Part shown: positions 35,066 through 46,324 of the stretch, piece by piece
How the letters are laid out: each line of letters starts with the position of its first letter
Position numbering within the stretch: the first letter of the stretch is position 1
Assembly: GCA_001692895.1 (NCBI GenBank)
Contig: KV748181.1
Location: 3,849,640 to 3,913,639, forward strand
Reading direction: 5' to 3'
DNA from: Cenococcum geophilum 1.58
Lineage: Eukaryota > Ascomycota > Dothideomycetes > Gloniales > Gloniaceae
DNA: 64,000 nucleotides
Translations under genes and position numbers: made by a program
The notes under the pieces: model-generated
Seen by the model: only the letters and a program-made list of their open reading frames with translations
Told to the model about the DNA's origin: nothing
Database searches by the model: none

Positions 35066-35308
35066 CTTTATTAACTACTTTATATTTTATTAAAAAAGTA
35101 CTTTTTAACTTAACTTTAAATATATAGTTATTATAATATTTTTATATAAAATTATAATTTAAGTACTAAATAAGCCATATATTAGATTTTATATTAATAG
35201 CTGTTATAGTTATTAAACTATAGGTGGTGTAAAAAGGTGTATTTTGCCAAATTTTGGTGGGGAAAACCGTGCACGAGCCGGTCGCGTGCACAAGCTGATC
35301 CCCCACGT
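35066..35308. repeat. Right terminal inverted repeat of the 29505-35308 element
   Basis: Inverse of 29505-29765, ending GATCCCCCACGT before TA. It is the nearest upstream sequence to the HET gene and may supply or disrupt its promoter. A GTGCACG-containing GC block and an AT tract are its main features. Confidence 0.85.
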
Positions 35309-35359
35309 TATGTGGACGATATGTCGCGGACCTTGGGGGGTCGTGCGTAACCCGAGGTT

Positions 35360-38300
35360 ATGCCAAGCCTAACCCGGCCAAGTGGAGACTCCGTGGAAGG
35401 TTCAGTTTCGCGCCAGCTGTCCACGCACACAGAAATGGATCGTTCAAACGTCACCTGGCGTTCGAACGTGTCTGTATATGAGGATCGTCAGTATAGGAGA
35501 TGGTTAAAAGATCATTACATCGGGGAACGTGATGCATTGCCGGAAAACTCAATCTATGTGCGTTGGATCAAGGGCGAATTCAATCAGCTTGAGAAAGAAC
35601 TCTCCTCTTCCCAGAACACTGTAACTGGTAACGTCAGCGAACGCCCTACTGACGGGCACTCGAAGCTTCTTGAGGAATTTCTCCATTTCCGTCACCAAGT
35701 CGAGCATCAGGCCCAGCTGTGGGTGACGGATATTAAAATCTGCGGCGACCCTAATCATTCGATACAGAAAGATCCATATCTAGCTCAACACAGAACTGCT
35801 ATGACCTGCAATCAATGTGGGAACTCCATTTCCTCGCATAACCGTTCTTTCCACTGCAGCATATGTGATGGGGGCCAATTCGATCTCTGTGAAGACTGTG
35901 TCGACAGCGGGGTATGGTGCCGAGTGCCGAGTCACAATCTTCGACTCGTTAAAGACAGTATTATATCATTTGGCAGGCCCGTAAGAGTGTTCTCTCAGCC
36001 TAGCTTAATGGGACGAGAAATGAGCGAGGCGCAATCGACTCCTCAATATCAACCGCCGGATGCTTCTCTCGCTAAAGTTCTAGATAGCTATCTTCAGCAA
36101 GTCCGCGGACAAAGGCATTCCTTGTTGCCTTCCCTTGCTGAACCTGCGACGGCTCCAAAAGAGTCGCAAATGGTAGTTTGGGCTGTCTACCGATGGGCTC
36201 GTATCTGCATGCTCCTGTTTTGCGACGAATTTAAACCCTCATTTCGCAGCGTCCTCTCCTCTACCCATCTTGAGTCCATCAAGCTTCTGCAGGAATGGTG
36301 GCTTGGAGAAATCCATGATTATCAACTTACCTGTATGGGAATACATGGGGCCCTAATTGAGGATCTTTACCCAGGGTCATCATTTGAAGATATTAAGATT
36401 ATCGTGGGGGTCAACAAATCCTACTATCACTCTTCACTTCTAGTTCTGTTCCTTGGTGAGCTATCGGTAATGCGGGAGGCTGGATCCTCTCGCCTTGGGA
36501 ACGACAGAATCATGGCTGCTCGTCACGCATGCGCTCAGAGAGCTGGGTATCTATGCCTTCATGGTTCTCTGAAGCCCGCATGGTATGACGCTGACAAAGA
36601 CATCTTTCTCTCAGCCAGTAGATTCGTTAGTGACATGGCTGCCACTTCCGCCGCACCCATGGTTATCTGCAAAGCAAAAAATGAACCAGACGCTCGTTTG
36701 TATTTCAAGGGGTTTATAATGGCCTGCTACTTTTCCCTGCAGCTCTCAATTGCAAACCTGAAAAATGCGGAGCAGATCTTGGGCCCGAAGACGTTTAGGG
36801 CTACCATTGCGCCGTGCCCCTGGCTATCCCGCGCTGAGATTAGCACAGGCAAACCATTCTACCTTTGGGATACGAAGCTGCGCAAGACTATCGAGACTCG
36901 AAAGCTAAGGTACGCTCCAGTCTATACAGCTGTCAGTCATACATGGGGTCGATGGAGGACGCAAGACGAATCCCTAAACATTCCCGGAGTACCGTGGAGA
37001 CTTCCACAAAATTCACGTTTTCCTGTTCGGGAACTCCCCGAGATCCTGGAGCAGGTCCCCGGAAGAAACAGATACGTGTGGTTCGATCTTGTTTGCATTC
37101 CGCAGACTTCTGATGACGAAGAACTGCAGCGCATCAAACAACAGGAAATTAGTCGCCAAGCTAGCATTTTCGGTAACGCTGAAATAACTGCTGCTTGGTT
37201 TAGCGATCTTGAAGATTTTGACGCACTCGACAATGTGGTACGCATACTAGCCATAAGTGCCAGTAGTTCTCTTGGGCATCACGAGAGCAGTAAAGACGCT
37301 TTAGGGGAAGCAAGGAGGCTCGTAACCCAAAAGACGCTTCGGCCGCCTCTCATTCGTAATTCGTACTCCGAATATAACGCGCCACACAAATGGTATGATG
37401 TTATGCATGAGTGGTTTACCTCTCTCTGGACATTACAAGAAGCTTGCATGCGACCGGATATGTGGTTATGCACCCGCAACTGGAAATATGTCACGGCTCC
37501 GTCGTCGAATCAGCCAATGTCGTTGGATGGCATATTGTCACTGATCTGGGCCAATATTGTTGGAGGGAGAGTACTGGATCAGGGATCGGATGAGCTGCCA
37601 TATTTCACATATCCTTCTGACCAACGTCTTAAAGATAAAGAGAAGCTTACCGAAGATGTGACCGCTCGATATGGAAAAGTCGGAGTCCAACGAAGTACGG
37701 TCGAGGCGTTGCCTAACTCCGTCTCCTCCTTCATCAAACTCATGTCTGCCTCTGGGATGATCGACTTACCGGGCATCTCCCCTATTCAGATCATTCTGCT
37801 CGGGAACCAGCGGTACTGCAGAAGCCGCCGTGCTGAAGCTATCATGGCAGTACTTGGAGTCACTGAATGGTTCAATGCGGAGAACGACGTCGCAACTCAG
37901 AGCAAGGAACCTGTTCTTGGAAGGTATCCTCTTAGCTTTATCAACGAAGTGCGCGAGAAACTCGGCGATGATGTCTTCTTTGGTGCCATAACAGTCCGGG
38001 ACTTCTGGGCTGAGCTCGATGATGGAGATATCATAGCAGAACGCCTAGCCACGAGCTCCGAGACATGTGGCACGTTATTGCCATTTGGTGGTGCAGCATC
38101 ATGGACAGCGTCTATATCCCTTGAACCGACGCCAGTCTACTTCAGAGAAAGCAAACCACACGACGCATTGTCAACCTGGCTTGTTCAGCCAAACGGCAGT
38201 GTTAGGATTAGCTCCGCAAGTATATTGGTATCGTCACTCGAATCTGCGTCACCGTGGGCGATGGGCAATGGACCACATGATGTCCGGCTCCTTGACATGC

Positions 38301-38578
38301 AAAACGTTGCCAAGGCCAAAGGACAATCTACGTCTTTCTACCCGACGACGAATCTGCTTGACTGGATTCGCACAAGACCGTTTACCTGTTATGCCGTCTG
38401 TCTGGCCAGCCATAAGGACACGGGTGCGAAATATCCTATTTACAGGTTCGTTGGAGTACTCTTGAGAGAGCTGCGATTTGGCGTCTTAATAAAATGCGGT
38501 GTATTCGAAACGCTTTGGTTCGATAACCTAGACGATATTTTTCCTATTTCTTCGGAGGTAAATTGGGTCGTAATCTAG
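35360..38578 (+). CDS. ZZ zinc finger and HET-domain protein
   Basis: A 1072-residue intronless frame, the only intact gene here, with normal GC content and no RIP marks. Residues 145-195 form a ZZ-type zinc finger (CNQC 150-153, CSIC 166-169, CEDC 177-180, His192), usually a protein-binding module. Residues 518-705 form a HET domain: YTAVSHTWG (522-530), YVWFDLVCIPQ (572-582), KQQEISRQASIFGNAE (593-608) and SLWTLQEAC (689-697). HET proteins act in fungal non-self recognition and cell death after hyphal fusion. The ~300 residues between the domains and the C-terminal ~370 show no motif I recognise. No signal peptide or membrane segment is seen. An in-frame TAA at 35348-35350 supports the start at 35360; Met26 (35435) is an alternative. 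An upstream exon cannot be excluded, because a transposon end lies 51 bases away. The partner and the trigger are unknown. Confidence 0.93.
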   Translation: MPSLTRPSGDSVEGSVSRQLSTHTEMDRSNVTWRSNVSVYEDRQYRRWLKDHYIGERDALPENSIYVRWIKGEFNQLEKELSSSQNTVTGNVSERPTDGHSKLLEEFLHFRHQVEHQAQLWVTDIKICGDPNHSIQKDPYLAQHRTAMTCNQCGNSISSHNRSFHCSICDGGQFDLCEDCVDSGVWCRVPSHNLRLVKDSIISFGRPVRVFSQPSLMGREMSEAQSTPQYQPPDASLAKVLDSYLQQVRGQRHSLLPSLAEPATAPKESQMVVWAVYRWARICMLLFCDEFKPSFRSVLSSTHLESIKLLQEWWLGEIHDYQLTCMGIHGALIEDLYPGSSFEDIKIIVGVNKSYYHSSLLVLFLGELSVMREAGSSRLGNDRIMAARHACAQRAGYLCLHGSLKPAWYDADKDIFLSASRFVSDMAATSAAPMVICKAKNEPDARLYFKGFIMACYFSLQLSIANLKNAEQILGPKTFRATIAPCPWLSRAEISTGKPFYLWDTKLRKTIETRKLRYAPVYTAVSHTWGRWRTQDESLNIPGVPWRLPQNSRFPVRELPEILEQVPGRNRYVWFDLVCIPQTSDDEELQRIKQQEISRQASIFGNAEITAAWFSDLEDFDALDNVVRILAISASSSLGHHESSKDALGEARRLVTQKTLRPPLIRNSYSEYNAPHKWYDVMHEWFTSLWTLQEACMRPDMWLCTRNWKYVTAPSSNQPMSLDGILSLIWANIVGGRVLDQGSDELPYFTYPSDQRLKDKEKLTEDVTARYGKVGVQRSTVEALPNSVSSFIKLMSASGMIDLPGISPIQIILLGNQRYCRSRRAEAIMAVLGVTEWFNAENDVATQSKEPVLGRYPLSFINEVREKLGDDVFFGAITVRDFWAELDDGDIIAERLATSSETCGTLLPFGGAASWTASISLEPTPVYFRESKPHDALSTWLVQPNGSVRISSASILVSSLESASPWAMGNGPHDVRLLDMQNVAKAKGQSTSFYPTTNLLDWIRTRPFTCYAVCLASHKDTGAKYPIYRFVGVLLRELRFGVLIKCGVFETLWFDNLDDIFPISSEVNWVVI

Positions 38579-38960
38579 TAAAGTATGGACACAAATTCGA
38601 ATGTTGGGACATTATTGTCGTTTTCGAAAAGATTGAAAAATAAGTCTTATTTTATAGAACTGGCAGATAGAACTATAAAATATATGCTGCTTTATAATTT
38701 TAGATACGTAGCAGCTCGGTAGATAATGTAGTGATAGAGCTTTTAGGGCCGTCCCCCCCTTTCGTCTCTGCCGTCGCCGCAAGGGCGCCGCTGGTTATAT
38801 ACAGTCATCACTTATCTCAGTAAGCGACTCAGCCGGCAAGGGCAAACTGAAGGCGCACTCACTAATACTAAAGTATTACTAGTCTCTGTCCTAAAAAACG
38901 CCACTTTTTTTAACCAATCAGCTATCTACTGACCTTAAGTTTGCCCTGCTGTCTAAGGGC
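38579..38960. other. 3' flank of the HET gene, unique sequence
   Basis: Balanced base composition continues to about 38960 and marks the end of the un-RIPped island. There is no further coding frame. It should hold the 3' UTR and terminator: A-rich stretches follow the stop at 38630-38645, but no decisive polyadenylation signal is evident. Confidence 0.55.
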
Positions 38961-38961
38961 C
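38831..38961. repeat. Short inverted repeat, possible MITE remnant
   Basis: GGGCAAACTGAAGG near the left is inverted as CCTTAAGTTTGCCC near the right, spaced about 90 bases apart. The outer bases (CAGCCGGCAA, GCTGTC) pair less well, and no target duplication is seen. It could be a small TIR element or chance. Confidence 0.4.
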
Positions 38962-40145
38962 TTTAGTGCGGAACTCTATAGCGCTTAACTTTAATTTTTG
39001 TAATTTTGTATAAGAGACACTTCCTCCTATATATTTAACTCCCTAATAATACCTTTTTAACCTAATAAGCTGATGAATTAAATTAGACCAGTCTTTTTTA
39101 TAATTAATTACTTTTTTATAATAGGAACACCACTTCCTTATAAGTTACGCGCTTTTAGTATTTTAGTAGATACTAACGCGTCCTTATCTTTACTCTCTAA
39201 TATTAACTCTATTTCCCCCTTAATACCGTTCTCTATATTTCTATTACCTTAAAGGTAAGTAACTATACCCTTTACTAGTTACTAAAGGCGAATTAGGAAA
39301 TAGTAGAGCCCTCTTTTTTAGCGCTAAAAGCTGCGGGTAATATAAATACTATAGCAGCAGAATAACTTTAATATTAAATAATTCCTTAAGGTATAGGTTA
39401 TAGAGGGTGTTAATAGTAGATTAGGTGGCATCTATATTAGTTAGTAGCTCTTATTATTATATTCTACTTTAGAATAAGTAGAGGTTTATACAGCCTTTTA
39501 ATTAACTAGTTATATATTAGTAGGGGATATTTCCTTAATAAAACTTATCTAAGAACCCGATGCACTGCTTAGGCAGCTATATTTTAATAAGTTTAACTAC
39601 TTTACCTTTATAGAGAAGGTTAACTTCTCTTTAGTATTAGAAAAAATTAACTTAAATACTCCTATATAGACTGCTCTGCTTAAAAAGCTTATAAGTAATT
39701 AACGCTAGGGCTAGAGTAGTTATAAAGGGTTAGGGAATTTTAAGATAGTCCAGTAGTAGTTATATTTAATTACTTCTATTATCTATAAGAGTCGTATATA
39801 GTCTACTGCTAATTTCTTTATAAAAATGTTAAAAATCTACTTACTTAGGAGTGGTGTTAAGCGTTAAGTTATTAAGGTATTAGCTAGGCTAGGTTTCTAT
39901 AATAGTTATAAATATATTAATTAACATTTTATAGATATTGCTAATAATATAAAGAAAGGTTTGACCCCCTAGTCTATATTTTATATAGTTAGCTAATAAA
40001 AAGAATAAGCTATTAAGCCTTATAGTTAATTCTTAAGCGCTACTAGTCTATAATAACTTTAATTTCAAGGATAACGTTAGAGATTAAGTGCTTAGGTCTT
40101 CTGGAATAAGAATACGTAATATAACTACTACGATTTTTTTTTTAC
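38961..40145 (+). pseudogene. Unidentified RIPped coding relic
   Basis: AT-rich. Its plus-strand frames change between blocks, but within blocks long stretches are interrupted only by TAG/TAA, giving text such as LLFSIRKNQLKYSYIDCSA and TEWC-like and YKERFDPLVYILYSQLIKR segments rich in Gln positions (39560-40130). It is clearly a decayed protein-coding repeat, probably from a transposon. I do not recognise the family, and no ends were found. Confidence 0.4.
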
Positions 40146-40552
40146 TATAACGAAGCCTTATAGAAAATACTATGGTAGACTTATTAATGGGCTAAGTATA
40201 TAGGTAAATAAGAAGTTAACAACGTGATAATAACTAGTGAAGTAATTACCTAATAAATTAACTCTAATTATATTCTAAGATTTACTATAAAGAAGAGAAC
40301 TATCTAGGTAGGGACTGTAGTCCTTTAAATATATAATACCGTGCCTAAGAAATATACTAAGTACGTTAGTATATCTTACGTTCCTATATTCTTACGTTTC
40401 TACGTTCTAAACTTATAACATAATTACCTATATAACTTAGCTACCCCTTATATTATAATTTAACTAGTTCTAGTACCTCCTATACTTCCACTACTAGTCT
40501 GTTTATATTTCTTCTTAGTAGTTCTACTACTGCCAATATAAGGTCCGTAATA
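40146..40552 (-). repeat. Type B 3' LTR
   Basis: Plus-strand start TATAACGAAGCCTTATAG, end GTCCGTAATA. It resembles the type A LTR (shared AACTCTAATTATATTCTAAG core) but is well diverged. It matches 62457-62875 in inverse orientation. Confidence 0.8.
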
Positions 40553-42377
40553 CTATCCCCTTCCTCTTTATCTTTATCCTTAAAGGTATCTTATATCTTT
40601 AAGTTGTCTATTAGAGGTATAGCATTCCTATTTTAAATTTAATAACCTTTATTATTTCTAATACCTTCTATTAGATCCTCTGCGTCTAATTATTATTCTT
40701 TTACTTAGTGAAGTTATACCGTCCTATTCTTGTTATAAGGAAAGGAAGTTAGTATATATTATAATTACGGCTCAGTCCGGTCGCTAACCTTCCTCCTATA
40801 CTAAGTGTACGTAAGCAAATATGCAATTATCCTGTAATATTTAATCCGTTTCTAACGCTAAATATACGCGTTTTATTAGTCTTTAAAGCCTCTAACTTCC
40901 TTATCTAATTTATTATAAGGTCCCATATTTAATCCAAGGCGTCCCGCCTTAAGGATAAACTTACTACTACTCTTACTAAAGTATAAAAGCTTTATAATAA
41001 TAGGGAGTAAATTTATACTAAAGTGTTTAAAGCTTAATAAACTACTTACGCTTGTCTGGTTCGTCTTAAAAAGGTTTATAAGAAGGTGCGCTCTAAGAAG
41101 TAGCGTCTTATTAAGTAAGGTCTCTATAAGCTTAAGGCTAAGGAGGCTAAAAAGGATTCTAATTAAAATAAGGCGGAAATAACCAATACGCTGGTAGTAG
41201 ATCCCCTAGATAATCTAGCTCGTCTATTACCTTTAACTAATCCCTTTATTTTTAACTCCTTTTTAATATTACCTAACCCGTTCTCTTCTAATACTCCTAT
41301 ACCTTTCCTATAGCGTTTTTTAGATTCTATAGTAGCTCCTAGGTAGTCTTATTATAGCCTATCTACTTAACCTTATACTATATTTTATCGCTAATATTCT
41401 TATAACTAACGATCTTTAAAACTTACTATTTATCTTCTTCCTGCCCTTTATACGTGTCTACTTTATAAATTAGTGGCTTAATATTCCCGTATACTAGCTT
41501 TAGTATTGCGATATACTATATAGGGTAGATTTTTATCTTAGCTAGTAGGTTTAGCCTAAATATAACTAGTAAAATTCTTTATATAATTTTAAAAGGTCCT
41601 AGTCTAACATAGTTTAACTTTTTACTTAGTTATTAACTCTTAAAAATTTTATATAGTAGCTATACTTTATCTCCCTCCTTAAGATCTAGTCCCTTAGATC
41701 TCTTAGCGTTATAGTATCTTTTTATTTTTTTTAAATACTATTTTCGCTAATTCTATAAGGTCTGTATAAAGATTTATTAGTATCTTTATCCTTTCTTTAG
41801 CTGTGCTACTTATTTTCTTCGCTTATTATAATAACAACGATATTCTTAGCTTATATCTATAATTTGCCTTAAATAGTAATATGCCTATTTCTTCTTACGG
41901 TATTATATTATATATAAACTATATAACTAGTAGTAATAATACCCAATTATTTTATGCGTAATTAATATAATGCCTTAAATACTGTTCTAGTGTCTAATTT
42001 AATCTTTCCGTTTATCCATCTGTCTATAAATAATACTCTATTAATATTACTACGTAAACCCCTTATTCTACTAAAAATACCTCCTAAAATACTGCTATAA
42101 ATCTTAAATCCCTATCTAATATAATTTTGCTTAATACTCTGTGTCTTATAAATACTTCTTTAATATAGATTCTAGTGACATTCTTCGCTAAGATTTCTTC
42201 TATATATGCTATAAAGTAGCCCTATTTAGTTAACTTGTCCACTATTATAAGGATTATATTATACTCCTATCCGGTAATAGGATCTCTTAACTTTAGTAAC
42301 TTAATAATAAAGTTCTATAATATAACCTCCTATAGTCTTTCTAGTATTTTAATAGGTTGTAGCCCTCCGTATAGCCT
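40146..42377 (-). mobile_element. Truncated Gypsy chromovirus, type B (3' part)
   Basis: Minus-strand element with its 3' LTR at 40146-40552, a purine tract, a diverged C-terminal region, then chromodomain and integrase matching type A closely (from about 41270 on). It is cut inside the integrase at 42377, where the LTR of element C begins. RT, protease, gag and 5' LTR are missing here. Confidence 0.82.
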
Positions 42378-42683
42378 TGTAAGGGCGTAAAAAGACTTTA
42401 GGGAAGATTTGAAGGAACGATATAAATTCTATCTAAATTTAAGGGTATATAGCTCTTGCTAAGAACAAGACGTTACGTAAAGAAGAGAAAGGAATAACAA
42501 GAGAATTATATAATTAAATAGTTAGGGGCTTGGTGGTTAATGCGTGCGTATATATACACGTGGACTTTAACGGACTTTAGTAATTCGATTGATTTAGCAG
42601 ATTTTAGTTAAAGCGTTGGAATTTATCTATTAAGTATTTTACTAAGACATTCCTACTATAACTGGGCTAGTCCCGTTATAGTA
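42378..42683 (-). repeat. Type C 3' LTR
   Basis: On the plus strand it starts TGTAAGGGCGTAAAAAG and ends near CCCGTTATAGTA, next to the C-run. It is the only copy in the window, so the borders rest on the TG start and the polypurine tract. Confidence 0.65.
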
Positions 42684-42959
42684 CCCCCCCTTTTAGCCAA
42701 AGGTCTAAATAATTTAATTTTAGTTAAGACTTATAACTTATTGCGTGTTATGTTTTCGCGGTAGGTAGCGGTATAGGATTTTACTAATTCTATTGTTAAA
42801 TAGACCAATTAGGATTTTCTATCCCTAGGATAAAAAATTACTATTAGCTTAGTTAAGGCGGTAAGCAGAACTAATATCTTTATAGTAGGTTTTAGTAAGG
42901 CGGATCTAACTAATTAAATAACTTTAACCGGCGGTTAAAGTTCCTTAATATCTTATATA

Positions 42960-45900
42960 TTACGTAATTGTATTATAAACATTATAACGTATTTTAAGTT
43001 CTTTTTAATTTTAAGCTTTCTGCTATTATGTTTCGTGTATTCGTATTAAGTAGCAATTATTTACTTTTATATTATATCTATCTAGCTAAAGTAGGCTATA
43101 AAGGATGGTCTTTATGGAATTCTTTTACTAGGGAAGGTATGTCGGTTTTAATCTAGTTATAGATTTCCTAAGTTCGTGTTTTATATCCTTCCCATTTAAT
43201 AAGAAATTTAAATTATTTAGATTATATCTTCTATTATATATTATTAATTAAGTTAATAAAGTAAGAACTATTGCCGTTATTAATAATTATGGGAGGTAGC
43301 GGTAGTACTTCGCGAGTTATAGGTTTACCCTTTAAGGGTTATAGCAAGTTTATATAAAACGTTAGATGTATTTTTATTTTAGTTAGCAGTTTAAGCTTAT
43401 AAGCGTACGGGCTTAGTTTCTTCTTAATTTAGTATAGGCCCGCAAACTTCTAGTCTAGTTTCTTTAAGGGTCGTTAAGTCTTTAAATTTCATATATTTAG
43501 GTAAACTATATTACCTTCCTTAAAGTCCTATATAGGAGCTCGTCCTTTATTTATATGCTATTCCTATACCGTTTAAGCGTATACTAATTTACTTCGTAAT
43601 AGTTCCGTTAACTGCTTTATTTAATTAGCAAAGTCATACACGTTAATTAGTTAAATCCTCTTAATTATAGGTTCTGTTATATTAATTTTGGGTTATAATT
43701 TAAATCTAAGTTAGGGGTTTTATCCATAGGTTGCGTAGAATAGCATTATACCTATTAATTTATTTCTCGTATTATTCGCAGTAAACTTAGCTAAAGGTAG
43801 CTACTTTTCCCAGTTATCTTGCAGGTAGGAGCAGTATATTTATAGGTATTATTCTATAATCGCGTTCGAAATTTTAGTTTAACTATCTATCTCTGAATAA
43901 AATTTAGTTAAGAGTTATGTTTATATACTTAATTATTTATATAGGGCTTATTAGAAGTCTAAAACGAACTAGCTTCCGCGGTTAGATATTATTAAATTAG
44001 GAAGTCTGTGTAGCTTAAAGATATACTTAATAAAATATTTAGCTACCAATATTGCATTAATTAAGTCTATAGGAATTATATATCGCATTTTTATAAGATA
44101 GTTAATAATTACTATAATATTTATAAACCTATTACTATTAGGCAGGTTAATTACGAAGTTAATTAAGATATCTCGCTATCTTTATATTAGAATTAGCAAT
44201 AGTTAAAGTACTCCTTACTTCTTTATATAAGAGGTCTTTCTATATACGCATATTTTATATACTTAAACGTATTTTTATATATAATCGTATATTATTAGCT
44301 AGTAATATACTCGTTAGATAATCTTATAGGTCTTTATATAGCTAGGATGCCCTACTATAGGGGAATTGTGTATAAATTTAAGTATCTTAAATCGTAAGGG
44401 TTTGGAATTTGGGATTACTATCTTCTATTAATAGTATAACCAATTATTACGGATTTTGTATTTAGCGAGTATAATATCCTTATATTGCCGTTTCCCTATT
44501 TAAATCGCTTTTATTATATCTGCTATTTAGGGGTTGTTCTTATATTTATGCTCTATTAATTTATTAATTTCTAATTTATTCCTATTAAGCTCCGCGTCTA
44601 GAAATATAGGGCGTAGTTTCTTAAAGCGTTTAGGGGGTAGTAGAATTTGTAATTAATTTATAATCTATTCGTTAGAGGCGTTTATAGGTAAGTCCTATAA
44701 TTATTATATTAATAAGTTAGGCTTCTAATTAAGTTTACTAGGTTAGTATGTAATCTTAAAGTTAAATTATAAGAGGTATTCGGCCTAACGAATTTGGCGC
44801 TGTATTAATTGCTTTATAGTTATAAAGTACTATAGGTTTTTGTGGTCTATTAATACGCATATTAGGAATAACAATTCTTTAAGTTTTAGACGCCATTATT
44901 TAAAGCATTTAATAATCGCAAGTAGTTCCTTATTATATATCTTATAGTTTAATTTAGTAGGGGTAAGTTTCTAGGAGAGAAAGGCTACTAGGCGTAGCTC
45001 GCCGTTCTTATTATATTATAATAATACTCCTCCTAGTGCATAATTAGATAAGTCTATTTTAACAATATATTTAAGGTCTATATTAAAGTAGGTAAGAATT
45101 AGAGTAATTATAAAATAATATTTTAGGTCGTTAAAAGCTTATTTATATTTAGTAGTCTATTTAAATCTTATATTCTTCCTTATTAAGTTTACTAATAGCT
45201 AAACAATTTTTAAGAAGTAATTAATAAATTAATAGTAGAAATTTGCGAATCCTAGGAATCCTTAGATATCTTATATACTACTAGAACTTTCCTAGTTTAT
45301 AATTATAGCGATTTTCTTAGGGTCTATTTTAATTCTATCGCGGGATATAATTAGGCCTAAGTACGTAACTTTAGACGTATAAAACTTGCATTTCTTAATG
45401 TTGTATTATAAGCCCGCGTCTTATAGGCGTTTAAGGACTATTTAGACGTGCTTCTAATGCTTAGAAAGCGAAGACGAATAGATTAAGATATTATTAATAT
45501 ACGTGGTAATAAATATATTAAGGAATTCGCGAAGCGTATTATTAACATATTACTAAAACGTACTAGGACCGTTCTTTATACTAAATAGCATTACTAGGTA
45601 TTTAAAAAGTCCCTATTATATACGGAAAGCTATATACTTCTTATCTCCTTTATAAACATAGATTTGATTAAAGGCAGCAACTATGTTAAGCTTTATAAAG
45701 TATTATACTTTTACTAAGCGGTTAAGCGTTTCTTAAAGTAAAAGAATTAGATATTGGTTTTGAATTATAATTATATTTAGAGCCTAATAATCAATATAGA
45801 ATCTTAAGCCTCCTCTAGGTTTCTTAATAAATAGTATAGATAAGGTAAATAGTAATTAACTAGGGTAAATAAATCCTTTCTTTAAGTACTTTTTGAGGTA

Positions 45901-46300
45901 TTATCGTATTATAAGCAGCTCTTCTTATAACATACCGTATAACGGGCCAAACTTTAGCATTATACTAAGTTTAAGTTCTATCTTAAAATCGTACTTATTT
46001 TAATATAGGGGTAGTTAATTTACAAATTGTTTCTTAAATATATTAATTAGATTATAATATTCTTTAGGTATAAGAGGTTAGGGGTTAATATATTACTTTG
46101 GTTCTAATGCCTTTTTAATATCTTCTAGTGTTATAGTAAAGATCTTATAGTCTTGTTTTCTTGCCAATAAATAAAAGGGTGCGGCTTATACTATATAAAT
46201 TTTAAGGGGTTTCGCTATATTATCTTCGCATTCTTTACCACAATTAGTAGTTATAACTTTATTATATTAGTTTAGGGTTTATAGTAAGGGTAATTTATAT
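42960..46300 (-). pseudogene. Decayed pol of Gypsy C
   Basis: Minus-strand RT around 45800-45240 reads YINNILIYSSSLS (YINN at 45490-45501, where YxDD is expected), then KFYTSKVTYLGLIIS and IKIDPKKIA, then FLGFANFY. The chromodomain lies near 43180. Stops are TAA/TAG. The integrase region (43300-44500) is heavily decayed. Confidence 0.85.
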
Positions 46301-46324
46301 TATATTAAATTTAAATAGTCGTGT

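Larger units (their letters stand above)
29505..35308. mobile_element. TA-flanked TIR element split by an Ngaro-like retroelement
   Basis: The outer inverted repeats begin ACGTGGGGGATYAGCTYGTG and continue for roughly 250 bases (29505-29765 against 35066-35308) through TTTTCCCCACCAAAATTT and a long AT tract. TA dinucleotides flank at 29503-29504 and 35309-35310. Without the internal retroelement (30324-35065) the element is about 1.06 kb and has no coding frame, so it is a large MITE of Tc1/mariner type. Its right end lies 51 bases before the start codon of the HET gene. Confidence 0.87.
42378..46324 (-). mobile_element. Gypsy chromovirus, type C, 5'-truncated
   Basis: A different Gypsy family on the minus strand. 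3' LTR at 42378-42683, polypurine tract at 42684-42695 (a run of C on the plus strand), chromodomain at about 43080-43230 (FLIKWEGYKTRTQE), then integrase, RNase H and RT up to about 45900 and protease-like sequence to 46320. It is cut at the type A LTR at 46325, so gag and the 5' LTR are absent. Confidence 0.85.

Noticed and set aside
36865..38465. Several 60-132-codon frames overlapping the HET gene on both strands
   Set aside because: All are alternative frames of the 35360-38578 coding sequence.
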